A stretch of 64,000 bases of DNA from Micromonospora aurantiaca ATCC 27029 (GCF_000145235.1 NC_014391.1:248001-312000); one strand, 5' to 3'. Counted from the first letter of the stretch, positions 54,019 through 63,107 are shown. Notes: generated by a model not told the origin, from the sequence alone. Numbers and translations: made by a program.

Positions 54019-55101
54019 ATGCGCATCGTGATCGTGGGGGCGACCGGCAACGTGGGGACGGCAGTGCTGCGCCGGCTGCGGCGGGAGGTGGGCACCGAGC
54101 TGGTCGGCGTGGCCCGCCGGTTGCCCGGACCGGACGCCGGTGAACCGTACGGCGACGTGGAGTGGCACTCCTGCGACATCGGCGCACCCGGTGCCGCCGA
54201 CCAACTCGTGCGGATCTTCGCCGGGGCGCGGGCGGTCGTGCACCTGGCCTGGCAGATCCAGCCCAGCCACGACCGCCGCACGCTCTACCGGACCAACGTC
54301 GGCGGCAGCCGCGCGGTGATCGAGGCCGCCGTCCGGGTCGGCGTTCCGGCCCTGGTGTACGCCTCATCTGTCGGCACCTACGCGCCCGGCCCGAAGAACC
54401 AGCCGGTCAGCGAGAACTGGCCGGCGACCGGTGTGGAGACGTCGTCGTACAGCCGGGACAAGGCGGAGGTGGAGGCACTACTCGACGGCGTGCAGCGGGA
54501 GCACCCGAAGCTGCGCGTCGTACGGCTGCGGCCGGGACTGATCTTCCAGCGGGAGGCCGGTACGGAGATCAGCCGGTACTTCCTCGGCCCACTGGTGCCG
54601 GTGCGCCTGCTGCGGTACGGCCGGATTCCGCTGGTGCCGTCGAACCGGCGACTCCGGATGCAGGCGGTGCATGCCGACGACGTCGCGGACGCGTACGCCC
54701 GGGCGGTCGTGGGTGATGCGAGCGGCGCCTTCAACGTGGCGGCCGACCCGGTGCTGACGCCGGAGCTGGTGGCCCGGCACTTCCACGGCTGGACGCTGCC
54801 GGTGGCGGTGCCGGTGCTGCGGGCCGCGGCGGCGGTGACCTGGCGGGCGCGGCTTCAACCGGTCGACACCGGGTGGGTCGATCTGGCGCTGAACGTGCCG
54901 CTGATGTCCAGCCACCGCGCCGAGACCGAACTCGGGTGGAGCCCGAGCATCGACACGGTGACCGCGCTGAAGGAGCTGTTCGCCGGCATGGCCACTCGTG
55001 CCGGGACCGGCTCCCCGCCGCTGTCCCCGGACCCGGCGCTTCCGGGGCGGCCCGCAGCCCTGACCAGAGGCCAACTCCCGGGCCACCCCAACCCCTACTG
55101 A
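54019..55101 (+). CDS. NAD-dependent epimerase/dehydratase family protein
   Basis: 360 aa extended SDR. NAD motif GATGNVGTAVLRRL (residues 7-20), VVHLAWQIQPS, SSVGTYAPG, then YSRDKAEVE (Tyr-x3-Lys) and VRLRPGLIF. The last 30 residues are a low-complexity Pro/Gly tail. Substrate unknown; likely a nucleotide-sugar or steroid-type SDR. Confidence 0.9.
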   Translation: MRIVIVGATGNVGTAVLRRLRREVGTELVGVARRLPGPDAGEPYGDVEWHSCDIGAPGAADQLVRIFAGARAVVHLAWQIQPSHDRRTLYRTNVGGSRAVIEAAVRVGVPALVYASSVGTYAPGPKNQPVSENWPATGVETSSYSRDKAEVEALLDGVQREHPKLRVVRLRPGLIFQREAGTEISRYFLGPLVPVRLLRYGRIPLVPSNRRLRMQAVHADDVADAYARAVVGDASGAFNVAADPVLTPELVARHFHGWTLPVAVPVLRAAAAVTWRARLQPVDTGWVDLALNVPLMSSHRAETELGWSPSIDTVTALKELFAGMATRAGTGSPPLSPDPALPGRPAALTRGQLPGHPNPY

Positions 55102-55610
55102 CCCCGCCCTTCGCCGCTGCCCCTGCCCGCCACCTGTCCAATCCGGCTCCAGCCCCGGCCCGGCCCGGCTCTGGCGTGCCCGCGCCCCGTCTCGCCGTCA
55201 CCCCGCCCCGCCCTGCCTCGCCCTGTCGATCAAGGAGTTTGTGTCACGCGTAGAGATCAACTAGGACGCAAACTCCTTGATCACGGAGTTGAGAGGGCAG
55301 GCGCGAGGTGAGGCGGGCGGGGCGGGTGCCGTCGGGTCGGGAGTTGGCCGGTGATCATGAAGTTGGCGGGGCGACACGCCGACAACGGAACCGTCAACTT
55401 CATGATCGACGAGGCCGGGCGAGGGCGGCGTCCGCGAGCCGGCCGGTCAGGCGTCGATCATGAGGTTGACGGCGCGACACGCCGACGGGGAGGCCGTCAA
55501 CTTCATGATCGGCGGGACGGGACGGGACGGGACGGGACGGGACGGGACGGGGCGGGACGGGGCGGGCCGGGGCGGGCCGGGACGGGGTCGGGCAGGAGTG
55601 GGCAGGGCGG
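55102..55610 (+). repeat. Intergenic repeat cluster
   Basis: 509 bp without a gene. It holds three inverted repeats: 55228-55245/55265-55282 (GATCAAGGAG type, 18-bp arms, one mismatch), 55353-55365/55395-55407 (GATCATGAAGTTG, 13 perfect) and 55456-55473/55493-55510 (18-bp arms, one mismatch). A run of GGGAC pentamers follows at about 55512-55592. Hairpins two and three also share loop sequence (GCGACACGCCGAC), so they are copies of one dispersed element. Confidence 0.85.
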
Positions 55611-56765
55611 TCAGGAGATCTGGGCGCCCAGGAAGAAGATGCCGGGGTGGCCCTTTGTCTCGAAGCCTCGGCTGGGGTTGCGCCGCAGGGTGCTGCTGTC
55701 GATCTTCAAGGTGCCGGTGCGGTTGTTGCTGACGAAGAAGATCGCGCCGCCGCCCTCGTTCGCGCTGTTGTCCTCGATCACCGTGCCGGCGATCCGTACC
55801 GCGAACTCGTTGCCGTCGCAGTAGATCGCGCCGCCGCTACCGCCACCCGGCGTGCCGCCCCGGGCCGGGTTCGCTCCCGTACCGACCGCACGGTTGTCGC
55901 GGAAGACGCTGTTCAACACCGTCCAGGAGACGCCGATACTGCTCAACGCCCCGCCGTTGGCGCACACCCCGCCGGTGAAGGTGCTGCTCACCACGTACAC
56001 CGGTTTGTTCTCGAACTGGCTCAGCACCCGCAGCGCGGCGCCTCCGAGGTCCGGGCCGGTGCGGTCACAGCGGTTGCCGACGAACCGTGAGTTGATCACG
56101 GTGAACCGCCCGCCGCGCACGAAGATGGCGCCGCCCCCACCGCCCTCGGTCCGCTCGCCGGTGGCGTCCCCGTCGGCGAACGTCAGGTTCTGCACGGTGA
56201 GCCGGGGGTGGTCCTGGTTCTGGCAGTGCGAGGTGGTCCAGCCCTGCGCCTCGTCGCACGTGTTCATGTAGAGGATCCGGCGCTTGCCGCCGCCGCTCAG
56301 CGTGACAGTGCCGCCGCCGTCCAGTACGACGCGCGGGCCGTGCGAGTTCACCACCTTCGCGGTGGCCTTCATGGTGATGGTGACCGGCGCCGGCCCGCAG
56401 TCGAACGTGATGACGCCGCCAGCCGCGACGGCCTTCACCACCGCCTCCGAGGTGCAGCTCGCCGGGGTGCCGCTGCCGACGGTACGGGTCGGGCGCGAGG
56501 TGTCCACCGGACGCGCCTCGGCCGGTACGGCGGCCCGGCCGTTCGGGTTGCCGGCGCGGAACGTGACGGTGGCAGGGCTGGGGCTCGGCCGGGCGCTGCC
56601 GAGACCCGAACGCCCGCTCGGGGAGGCCGCCGGGGCGGCTGCCGGACCGGCCGACGAGCCGGCGACGCCGGCGGCGGGCGCGGGGGCCGGATCGTCACCG
56701 CAGGCAGGGAGCATCGCCGTCGTCAGGGCGAGGGCGAGCAGAGTGACAGCCGACTTCACGCGCAC
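55611..56765 (-). CDS. Secreted lipoprotein with right-handed beta-helix
   Basis: 384 aa, GTG start. Lipoprotein signal (LLALALTTAMLPAC, Cys22), a Pro/Ala/Ser linker to about residue 75, then repeated short strands (GGGAIFVRGG, GGAALRVLS, NGGALSSIG, GGAIYCDGN, GGGAIFFVS) typical of polymorphic-outer-membrane/pectate-lyase-like parallel beta-helices. Probably a cell-surface polysaccharide-binding or lyase protein. No clear catalytic set. Confidence 0.8.
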   Translation of the reverse strand: MRVKSAVTLLALALTTAMLPACGDDPAPAPAAGVAGSSAGPAAAPAASPSGRSGLGSARPSPSPATVTFRAGNPNGRAAVPAEARPVDTSRPTRTVGSGTPASCTSEAVVKAVAAGGVITFDCGPAPVTITMKATAKVVNSHGPRVVLDGGGTVTLSGGGKRRILYMNTCDEAQGWTTSHCQNQDHPRLTVQNLTFADGDATGERTEGGGGGAIFVRGGRFTVINSRFVGNRCDRTGPDLGGAALRVLSQFENKPVYVVSSTFTGGVCANGGALSSIGVSWTVLNSVFRDNRAVGTGANPARGGTPGGGSGGAIYCDGNEFAVRIAGTVIEDNSANEGGGAIFFVSNNRTGTLKIDSSTLRRNPSRGFETKGHPGIFFLGAQIS

Positions 56766-56866
56766 CGCCCGATGCTAGGAGGACCGGCCGCCCCGGCACG
56801 ACTCCACAGCCGATCCTTAACCCGCCGCTAAGCCGCAGCCGCAGCCGGCAGCACCGAGCGGGACGG

Positions 56867-57616
56867 TCAGGCGTGCGAGAGTGCGAACGCGACCAGGAAA
56901 CCGAGCACGGTGATCAGCCCGACCAGCAGGTGCGCGTCCGCGAACGCCTCCGGGACCATGGTGTCGGTGATCATCGCCAGGATCGCGCCCGCGGCGAGCG
57001 CGGTGATCGTCGCCAGCACCTCGGGGGGCGCGCCGCCGAGCAGCGTGTACCCGGCCAGCGACGCCGCGCCGGAGATCAACGCGATGGCCGTCCACAGCCC
57101 GAACACGTAACGCCGGGTGCGTCCGGCCTGCCGCATGCCCGCCGCGCTGGACAGACCTTCCGGCACGTTGCTGAGGAACACCGCGATGACGGTGACCAGG
57201 CTGACCGGGCCGCCGGCCAGCAGGCTCGCGCCGATCACCACCGATTCGGGTACGCCGTCGAGCAGCGCGCCGACCGCTATGGCCGTACCCGAGCCGGGCT
57301 GTTCCCGCTCGGAGGGCTGCTCGTCGCCGGAGCGCTTGCGGTGCCGCGCGCCGTGCCGGGCCAGCAGCACGTTCGCCGCGGTGTACAGCAGTGCACCGGC
57401 CGCGGCGCCGATCGCCACCGGCAGCAGCCCACCTTGCTTGTGCGCCTCGTCGATCAACTCGAACGAGACGGCGGACAGCAGCACGCCCGCCCCGAACGCC
57501 ATCACCGAGGCGGTCACCCGGCGCGGTACGCGCGCGAAGAACCCGACGGCCGCCCCGATCAGCAGGGCCGACCCGGCGAGCAGGCCCCAGAATCCCGCTT
57601 CCAGCCACTCCGGCAC
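56867..57616 (-). CDS. ZIP-family metal transporter
   Basis: 249 aa, seven or eight helices. ZIP hallmarks: GALLDGVPESVVIGASLL (helix IV, HxxxE-like positions present as D and E) and VFLSNVPEGLSSAAG (helix V, Asn-x2-Pro-Glu-Gly). A charged loop (ARHGARHRKRSGDEQPSEREQ) separates helices III and IV. Likely imports Zn or other divalent cations; specificity not decidable. Confidence 0.9.
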   Translation of the reverse strand: MPEWLEAGFWGLLAGSALLIGAAVGFFARVPRRVTASVMAFGAGVLLSAVSFELIDEAHKQGGLLPVAIGAAAGALLYTAANVLLARHGARHRKRSGDEQPSEREQPGSGTAIAVGALLDGVPESVVIGASLLAGGPVSLVTVIAVFLSNVPEGLSSAAGMRQAGRTRRYVFGLWTAIALISGAASLAGYTLLGGAPPEVLATITALAAGAILAMITDTMVPEAFADAHLLVGLITVLGFLVAFALSHA

Positions 57617-57655
57617 GCGCTGGACCCTACCCCGGGGCGTGCGCCGTCAACCGGG

Positions 57656-58855
57656 TCAGAAGTCGGCGAACAGGTGCGGCAGTTCCCGGGGGAAGAGGCG
57701 GCGCAGCTCACCGGCCGCGTCCACCGGCACCTCGCCCAGCCCGCGTACGACCACCTCGGCCGGGTCGAGCACCCCGTACGCCAGGGCGGACAGCCCGGCG
57801 GCGGTGAGCCGCGCGGTCGGCACGCTGCCCTCGGCGGCGGTCTGCGCGGGCAGCACCGCGAGCTTGCCCGTGGTGCCGTCGAGCAGGTGGCGACCGGCGA
57901 GCCAGCGGTCGCCTACTACCTCGATCAGTACCCGGCCGACCCCGACCGGCTGCTCGGCGAGCGCGTCCAGGCTGAGCAGGCGGGCCATCGGCGCGGTCGG
58001 GTCGGGCCGGGCGACCCGCGCCTCCACCTGCACGTCGAGGTCGGTGAGCCACAGCTCGGGCAGTTCGTCGGGGGTCACCTGGACGCTGATCCGGGCCACC
58101 TGGTCGACGTGCCGGGCGAAGAACTGGAGCACCGACGCGCGGGCGTACGCGTCGTCGACCAGCAGGTCGTCGGCGAACAGCGTGCCGGCGTGGTCGTCGA
58201 TGCGGTAGGTGACAGCGCCGACCGTCTCGCCGCCGCGCACCACGCTGACCAGCCAGCGGTCGTCCCGGTCGCGCAGCCCGACCGCCCGGAAGTCCGGGAA
58301 GACGGCGAAGCCGTGGCGTTCGCGCAGGCACCGCTCGGTGTACGCGCGCCACCGCGCATACCCCGCGCCGATCCGCTCCCAGACCAGCTCGTCCGGCAGC
58401 TCGGCGCGCAGCAGCGGCGCCAGGTCCGCCGGGTCGAAGACCGCGGTACGCCGCCGGGGCAGCCCGATGTAGCCGAAGCGCTCGTAGAACGAGGCGCGGA
58501 ACGGGTGCAGCGCGGTGAGCTGGTGGCCCTCGTCGCGCACGCCGTCGAGGAGCTGCTGCATGAGCGTGCGGACGTGCCCGCGCCGGCGGGCCAGCGGATG
58601 GGTGGCCACGCCCGCGACACCGGCCATCGGCAGCACCGCGCCGCGCAGGTTCTGCCGCATCGGTATCGCCGACACGGCCGCCGCGGTGACCCCGTCCTCC
58701 TCGGCCACCAGCGTCGTGTTCCCGGCGTTGTACGGCAGGTACGCGCGGAACTGGTCGGTCCGGGTGGCGCCCATCGGCGAGGCCTCGAACGCGTACGCCT
58801 GGAGCGGGAAGCTGGTGGTCAGTCGTTCATCGGCGGCCAGCCGGCGAATGTGCAT
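57656..58855 (-). CDS. Eis-like GNAT acetyltransferase
   Basis: 399 aa. Two GNAT folds (residues 1-150 and 150-285) with the acetyl-CoA motif VAGVATHPLARRRGHVRTLM (about residue 82) and YERFGYIG, followed by a C-terminal SCP2-like domain, the layout of Eis proteins. The C-terminal carboxyl (ELPHLFADF) is the family's catalytic base. Acts on amines; some homologues acetylate aminoglycosides. Confidence 0.92.
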   Translation of the reverse strand: MHIRRLAADERLTTSFPLQAYAFEASPMGATRTDQFRAYLPYNAGNTTLVAEEDGVTAAAVSAIPMRQNLRGAVLPMAGVAGVATHPLARRRGHVRTLMQQLLDGVRDEGHQLTALHPFRASFYERFGYIGLPRRRTAVFDPADLAPLLRAELPDELVWERIGAGYARWRAYTERCLRERHGFAVFPDFRAVGLRDRDDRWLVSVVRGGETVGAVTYRIDDHAGTLFADDLLVDDAYARASVLQFFARHVDQVARISVQVTPDELPELWLTDLDVQVEARVARPDPTAPMARLLSLDALAEQPVGVGRVLIEVVGDRWLAGRHLLDGTTGKLAVLPAQTAAEGSVPTARLTAAGLSALAYGVLDPAEVVVRGLGEVPVDAAGELRRLFPRELPHLFADF

Positions 58856-58907
58856 CCGTTCATCCCAACCGCACCCGCCGTGGTCCGCAACCGGAAAGGG
58901 CGCCCGC

Positions 58908-59627
58908 TCACGCCTCGGTGACGTCCGAGATGACCACAGTCACGTTGTCCGGCGCGCCGGCCTGGTGGGCCAGTTTCACCAGTTGCTCGCCGCACTGCTG
59001 GCGGTCCCCGTAGGTGGCGAGTGCCGCCGCGATGGCGGCGTCCTCCACGTAGTCGGAGAGGCCGTCGCTGCACAGCAGCAGCCGGTCGCCGGGGAAGACG
59101 GTGAGCGCGCCGACGGCGGGCGGCGCGTCGGAGCCCTGCACCGCGCGGGTGACGAGCGAGCGCTGCGGGTGGTGCCGGGCCTGGTCGCGGGAGAGCGCCC
59201 CCTGGTCGACGAGCGCCTGGACGAACGTGTCGTCGCGGGTGAGCTGGGTCAGCTCGTGGTCGCGCAGCAGGTAGCAGCGGGAGTCGCCGACCTGGGCCAG
59301 GACCAGGGTGTCCCCGGCGAGCAGGGCGGCGGTGAGCGTCGTACCCATGCCGTCGCGGGCCGGGTCCACCGTGATGGCCGCGCGGATGCGCTGGTTCGCG
59401 GTGCTGACGACGGCGCGCAGCGCGTCGGCGGCCTCGTCGGCGCCGGTGGGCGGCGTCAGCTCGTCCAGGATCCGGATGACGATCTCGCTGGCCACCTCGC
59501 CGGCGGGGAGCCCGCCCATGCCGTCGGCCACCGCCACGAGGCGGTCACCGGCGAGGGCGGAGTCCTCGTTGTTGGTCCGGACGAGGCCGACGTCGTTGAG
59601 GATGGCCGAGCGGAGGATGAGCGTCAT
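58908..59627 (-). CDS. PP2C-type Ser/Thr phosphatase
   Basis: 239 aa from the ATG at 59627. Metal-binding motifs: VGLVRTNNEDSAL, VADGMGGLPAGE, VAQVGDSRCYLL, LLCSDGLSDYV and GAPDNVTVVISD, with all conserved Asp residues. No membrane segment, so a soluble PstP relative. Single gene; no Ser/Thr kinase is in the window. Confidence 0.94.
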   Translation of the reverse strand: MTLILRSAILNDVGLVRTNNEDSALAGDRLVAVADGMGGLPAGEVASEIVIRILDELTPPTGADEAADALRAVVSTANQRIRAAITVDPARDGMGTTLTAALLAGDTLVLAQVGDSRCYLLRDHELTQLTRDDTFVQALVDQGALSRDQARHHPQRSLVTRAVQGSDAPPAVGALTVFPGDRLLLCSDGLSDYVEDAAIAAALATYGDRQQCGEQLVKLAHQAGAPDNVTVVISDVTEA

Positions 59628-59720
59628 GACGACAAGCTTGCCAAGAAGAACGGGTCCGCGTCTGCACGCGCTGGCGGGTCTGCTGAAAGAAATGTCATCA
59701 GCTTGCATCCTGGGTATGCG

Positions 59721-60284
59721 TCAACTGTCCGGTGTGGACGGACGAGGATAGCGCAGCAGGAGGCTCGCATGAACCTCCTCCTCGCCCACCGCCGCGTAGG
59801 TGTGCGGCACGTCGGAGGTCCACCGCAGGTAACCCCCGGGGCCGGCGGTCAGCGGGGCGTCGGCCGGGCCGGCGCGGAGCACGCCGGAGAAGACCGTCAC
59901 GTGTTCGGTCACGCCGCTGGAGTGGGCGGGGGAGAGCTGCGCCGGACCCGGGGTGACCCACATCCGGTACAGCTCGTAGGTCGCCTCCCGGTCGCTGAAG
60001 ACCTCCAGCAGCGTGCCTCCCACCGCGGCCCCGCGCAGGGTCGGCGCCTGGTCGGGCGTGGCGAGCACGGCGGTCAGCGGTACGCCGAGCTGCGCGGTGA
60101 TCGCGTACAGCGTCTCCAGCCGGGGATTGCGCACGCCGTTCTCCAGGCCGGAGAGCGTGGCCTTGCCGACGCCCGCGAGGCGGGCCAGCTCGGACAGGGA
60201 GATGCCCCGCTCGGTGCGGAGCGAGCGGATGCGCCTGCCGACCTCCCGGGCGCCCCGGTCATCGGCTGGTGCGGCGGCTGTCAT
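59721..60284 (-). CDS. XRE-cupin transcriptional regulator
   Basis: 187 aa. HTH_XRE (RSLRTERGISLSELARLAGVGKATLSGLENGVRNPRLETLYAI, residues about 20-62) and a C-terminal cupin barrel (EHVTVFSGVLRAGPADAPLTAGPGGYLRW, PHTYAAVGE). Divergent from the BenE transporter with a perfect palindrome between them, so it most likely represses benE and itself in response to a small aromatic or carboxylate ligand. Confidence 0.92.
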   Translation of the reverse strand: MTAAAPADDRGAREVGRRIRSLRTERGISLSELARLAGVGKATLSGLENGVRNPRLETLYAITAQLGVPLTAVLATPDQAPTLRGAAVGGTLLEVFSDREATYELYRMWVTPGPAQLSPAHSSGVTEHVTVFSGVLRAGPADAPLTAGPGGYLRWTSDVPHTYAAVGEEEVHASLLLRYPRPSTPDS

Positions 60285-60307
60285 GGGGGCTATCGTGCTA
60301 CACCGTG

Positions 60308-60327
60308 CCGTTCCGTAAACGGAACGG
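60308..60327 (+). promoter_or_regulatory. Operator between the XRE-cupin gene and benE
   Basis: CCGTTCCGTAAACGGAACGG: perfect 9-bp arms with AA in the centre, 15 bp before the benE ATG and 23 bp before the regulator ATG. It overlaps the space where both promoters must lie. Confidence 0.8.
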
Positions 60328-60342
60328 TCGGAGGAGGAGAGC

Positions 60343-61557
60343 ATGGGCGGTCGGCTCCAGCCCGTCCTGGCCGGCGTGGTGACCGCTCTGGTCGGCTTCG
60401 CCAGCTCGTTCACAGTCGTCCTGGCCGGGCTGCGCGCGGTCGGCGCCGATCCGGACCAGGCCGCCTCCGGCCTGCTCGCGCTCTGCGTCGCCAGCGGCGC
60501 CTGCGCGGTCTGGCTCGGCCTGCGGCACCGGCTGCCGCTGTCGATCGCCTGGTCCACGCCGGGTGCGGCGCTGCTCGTGGCCACCGGACCGGTCGCCGGC
60601 GGCTGGCCCGCAGCGGTCGGCGCCTTCCTGCTCGCCGGGCTGCTGATCATCGCGGCCGGGCTGATCCCCGCGCTCGGCCGTGCGGTCGCCGCGATCCCCG
60701 CCCCGATCGCCTCCGCCATGCTCGCCGGGGTGCTGCTGCCGCTGTGTACGGCCCCGGTACGCGCCCTGGTCGAGGTGCCCCGGCTCGCCGGGCCGGTGGT
60801 GCTGGTCTGGCTGCTGCTGCACCGGTTCGCCCGCCGCTGGGCGGTACCGGGCGCGCTCGCCGTGGCGGTGGTCGCGATCGCCCTGACCACCTCCGGGCCG
60901 GCCCGGCTGGACGTCGCACCGGTCGTCGCGTTCACCGCGCCGTCCTGGACGCTGCCCGCAGTCGTCGGGCTCGCGCTGCCGCTGTTCCTGGTCACCATGG
61001 CCGCCCAGAACGTGCCCGGAACCGCGGTGCTCGCCGGGTACGGCTACCGGGCCCCGCTGGGCTCGGCGTTGCGGGTGACAGGCCTCGCCACCGCCCTCGG
61101 CGCCCCGGCGGGCGGGCACGCGGTGAACCTGGCCGCGATCACCGCCGCCCTGGCCGCCGGCCCGGACGCCCACCCGGACCCGGAGCGGCGCTGGATCGCC
61201 TCGGTCACCGCCGGGATCGGCCTGGCACTGCTGGGCCTGGGCGCCGGCGCGGCCACTGCCCTGGTGCTGCTCTCCCCGCCGGTGCTGGTCGAGGCCGTCG
61301 CCGGGCTCGCCCTGCTCGGCGCGCTCGCCGGGGCCGTCACGGCGGCGGTCGCCCAGCCGGACGCGCGGGAGGCAGCAGTGGTGACGTTCGTGGTCACCGC
61401 CTCCGGGGTGAGCCTGCTCGGGGTGGGTGGCGCGTTCTGGGGACTGGTCGCGGGCTGGCTGATGCTGCTGCTGTTCCGCCGCCGGGCGGTCGCATCCCCG
61501 CCGGTCGAGCCGCCCCGGACCGAATCCGCCCCGACGCTTTCCGGCCGGACCGGGTGA
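60343..61557 (+). CDS. benE: BenE-like benzoate/H+ symporter
   Basis: 404 aa, ATG with GGAGGAGG. About twelve hydrophobic helices. Family blocks: QPVLAGVVTALVGFASSFTVVLAGL, SIAWSTPGAALL, LFLVTMAAQNVPGTAVLAGYGY and APAGGHAVNLAAITAAL, all characteristic of BenE. Uptake of benzoate or a similar aromatic acid is likely; no benzoate catabolic genes are nearby. Confidence 0.92.
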   Translation: MGGRLQPVLAGVVTALVGFASSFTVVLAGLRAVGADPDQAASGLLALCVASGACAVWLGLRHRLPLSIAWSTPGAALLVATGPVAGGWPAAVGAFLLAGLLIIAAGLIPALGRAVAAIPAPIASAMLAGVLLPLCTAPVRALVEVPRLAGPVVLVWLLLHRFARRWAVPGALAVAVVAIALTTSGPARLDVAPVVAFTAPSWTLPAVVGLALPLFLVTMAAQNVPGTAVLAGYGYRAPLGSALRVTGLATALGAPAGGHAVNLAAITAALAAGPDAHPDPERRWIASVTAGIGLALLGLGAGAATALVLLSPPVLVEAVAGLALLGALAGAVTAAVAQPDAREAAVVTFVVTASGVSLLGVGGAFWGLVAGWLMLLLFRRRAVASPPVEPPRTESAPTLSGRTG

Positions 61558-61612
61558 CGAACTGTTAACCTGGAGTGCGCAGGAGGCCCGTCAGGGTTCC
61601 CGCAACCGCCTT

Positions 61613-61636
61613 AGGGCCCGCTTTCAGGCGGGCCCT
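61613..61636 (+). terminator. Terminator after benE
   Basis: AGGGCCCGC-TTTCAG-GCGGGCCCT then TTC: 9-bp arms and 6-base loop, 56 bp past the benE stop. The leftward DUF3800 stop codon (61624-61626) lies in the loop, so the hairpin probably serves both genes. Confidence 0.75.
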
Positions 61637-62349
61637 TCGTGCGTCGGCCGCCCGGTCGGATGCCAGCACCACGAGTGGTATCGGCGCGGCTCGACCCAGG
61701 ACCACAGCCGCGTGTTCGTCGTCGCCTCCCGAGGATCCGCGCCCGCCCCGCTCGCCATCCTGCGGAACAGGAAGGTGACCAGGTCGACGGCCTGCACCAG
61801 CCGGGAGGCGTGCGACGGGGCGAAGTGCAGGGTGTCCACGATCCGGCTGAGCCGCCGGGAACGGTAGCCCCCGGTTCCGTCGACCCGGTAACGGGTCAGG
61901 TCCGAGCGGTGCCTTGCGGGGTTGTCGACCTCGTCCGCGATCACCAGGGCCAGTTCGTCCCGCATCGCCGCGTATCCGTCCACCCGTTCCAGAAGGTGTG
62001 ACAGCACCACCTCGTGAGCGGGGCGGGTGAGCCCGTAGCGCCGGGTGAGGCCGTGCCGGTCGACGCCGCGCAGGATGACTGTGACGTCGTACGTGCCGAT
62101 CGCCTTGAGCGCCGCGTTGTAGACGGCGATCCGGGCGCGTGGCGGCACCCTCGCCCAGGCCGTCCGCCCCTGGAACAGGTCGTACCCGTGGAGTTCGGCG
62201 GCTCGGTCGATGCCGTACGCCTTGGCCGCGTCCGTCATCACCTCGTCGAGTGCGGTGCTGAGCGGGATGGCCACGGCCTCCGGGACCAGAAGTGCGCCGA
62301 TCCAGTACCAGCGATCGGTGTACGACTCGTCCACATAGGTCAGGAGCAC
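61624..62349 (-). CDS. DUF3800 family protein
   Basis: 241 aa from a GTG. N-terminal VLLTYVDESYTDRWYWIGALLVP gives the family's DE motif; later LALVIADEVDNPARHRSDLTRY and IVDTLHFAPSHASRLVQAVDLVTFL supply the other conserved acidic and His residues of its RNase H-like fold. Members are common near mobile elements and defence genes but the biochemical role is not established. Single gene here. Confidence 0.85.
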   Translation of the reverse strand: MLLTYVDESYTDRWYWIGALLVPEAVAIPLSTALDEVMTDAAKAYGIDRAAELHGYDLFQGRTAWARVPPRARIAVYNAALKAIGTYDVTVILRGVDRHGLTRRYGLTRPAHEVVLSHLLERVDGYAAMRDELALVIADEVDNPARHRSDLTRYRVDGTGGYRSRRLSRIVDTLHFAPSHASRLVQAVDLVTFLFRRMASGAGADPREATTNTRLWSWVEPRRYHSWCWHPTGRPTHEGPA

Positions 62350-62428
62350 CCGACGAGCGTAGGCCGCTTTCCGGGCGTGGCCGCCTCGACGCGCAGGGCC
62401 GCCGAATCGGCGCATTCGACCCCGGGTG

Positions 62429-62794
62429 TCACTCCTCGGCGGGCAGCTCCGCGGCCGGGACGGTGAGGCGTACCGCGCCGTCGCCCACCGCGGCGATCCG
62501 GTCGGCCAGCACGTAGACCGCGCCGGTGCGGACCAGCTCGGTGGAGACCTTGAGGTAGCCGTCGCGGAGCAGCCGGGCGGCCAGGTCGGCCGGTACGTCG
62601 GGCTCCTCGGCCGCCGCCGACTCGATCAGCTCGTCCAGGCTGCTGCCCGGGTCGACCGGGGCGGGCGCCTGCACGGTCACCGCGGCCGGGTCGCCGCGCT
62701 GCACGAGATCGACTGTGCCCACCTCGACGCCTGCGGAGTCGACCACCCGCATGCCGGTGGTGACCCGGGAGACGGTGTCCTGCTGCTGGCTCAT
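62429..62794 (-). CDS. PRC-barrel/DUF2171-like hypothetical protein
   Basis: 121 aa. Starts MSQQQDTVSRVTTGMRVVDSAGVEVGTVDLVQRGD, a pattern of PRC-barrel stress proteins (GMRVVDSAGVEVGTV). The second half (GYLKVSTELVRTGAVYVLADRIAAV) repeats a related barrel strand set. Function unknown; soluble. Confidence 0.75.
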   Translation of the reverse strand: MSQQQDTVSRVTTGMRVVDSAGVEVGTVDLVQRGDPAAVTVQAPAPVDPGSSLDELIESAAAEEPDVPADLAARLLRDGYLKVSTELVRTGAVYVLADRIAAVGDGAVRLTVPAAELPAEE

Positions 62795-62823
62795 GCAGAA
62801 GCGGTTCCCGGGGCGCGCGGGAG

Positions 62824-63072
62824 CTAAACGGAGGGGGCCCAGCCGCCCGGCGGGCGGGGGGACAGCTCGCGCCAGGTGTCGGTGCCGTCCAGCAGCGCCC
62901 GGATCGTCTCCTCGGCCTCCTCGACGCTGGCGTGCTCGTAGAAGCGGGAGATCCCCTCGGCACCGCCGGCCCGCTGCTCGACGTGCCAGCGGTCGCCGTC
63001 CACCCGGAGGAAGACGTCACGCCGGGCGAGGCGTCCCCATTTCCCGTTCCACCAGTGCCTACGCTGCTCCAT
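62824..63072 (-). CDS. Small hypothetical protein under a LexA box
   Basis: 82 aa, ATG. Contains WWNGKWGRLARRDVFLRVDGDRWHVEQRAGG and a helix ASVEEAEETIRALLDG. No known family. Its start is 12 bp from a perfect actinobacterial LexA box, so it is probably DNA-damage inducible. Confidence 0.75.
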   Translation of the reverse strand: MEQRRHWWNGKWGRLARRDVFLRVDGDRWHVEQRAGGAEGISRFYEHASVEEAEETIRALLDGTDTWRELSPRPPGGWAPSV

Positions 63073-63084
63073 GCCCGGACTCTA

Positions 63085-63100
63085 TCGAACATGTGTTCGA
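63085..63100 (-). promoter_or_regulatory. LexA (SOS) box
   Basis: TCGAAC-ATGT-GTTCGA, an exact match to the actinobacterial SOS consensus TCGAAC-N4-GTTCGA; symmetric out to ATCGAAC and GTTCGAT (63084-63101). Confidence 0.85.
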
Positions 63101-63107
63101 TACACGT

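Noticed and set aside
55512..55592. CRISPR-like repeat array
   Set aside because: It is a plain GGGAC pentamer run without spacers and without cas genes.
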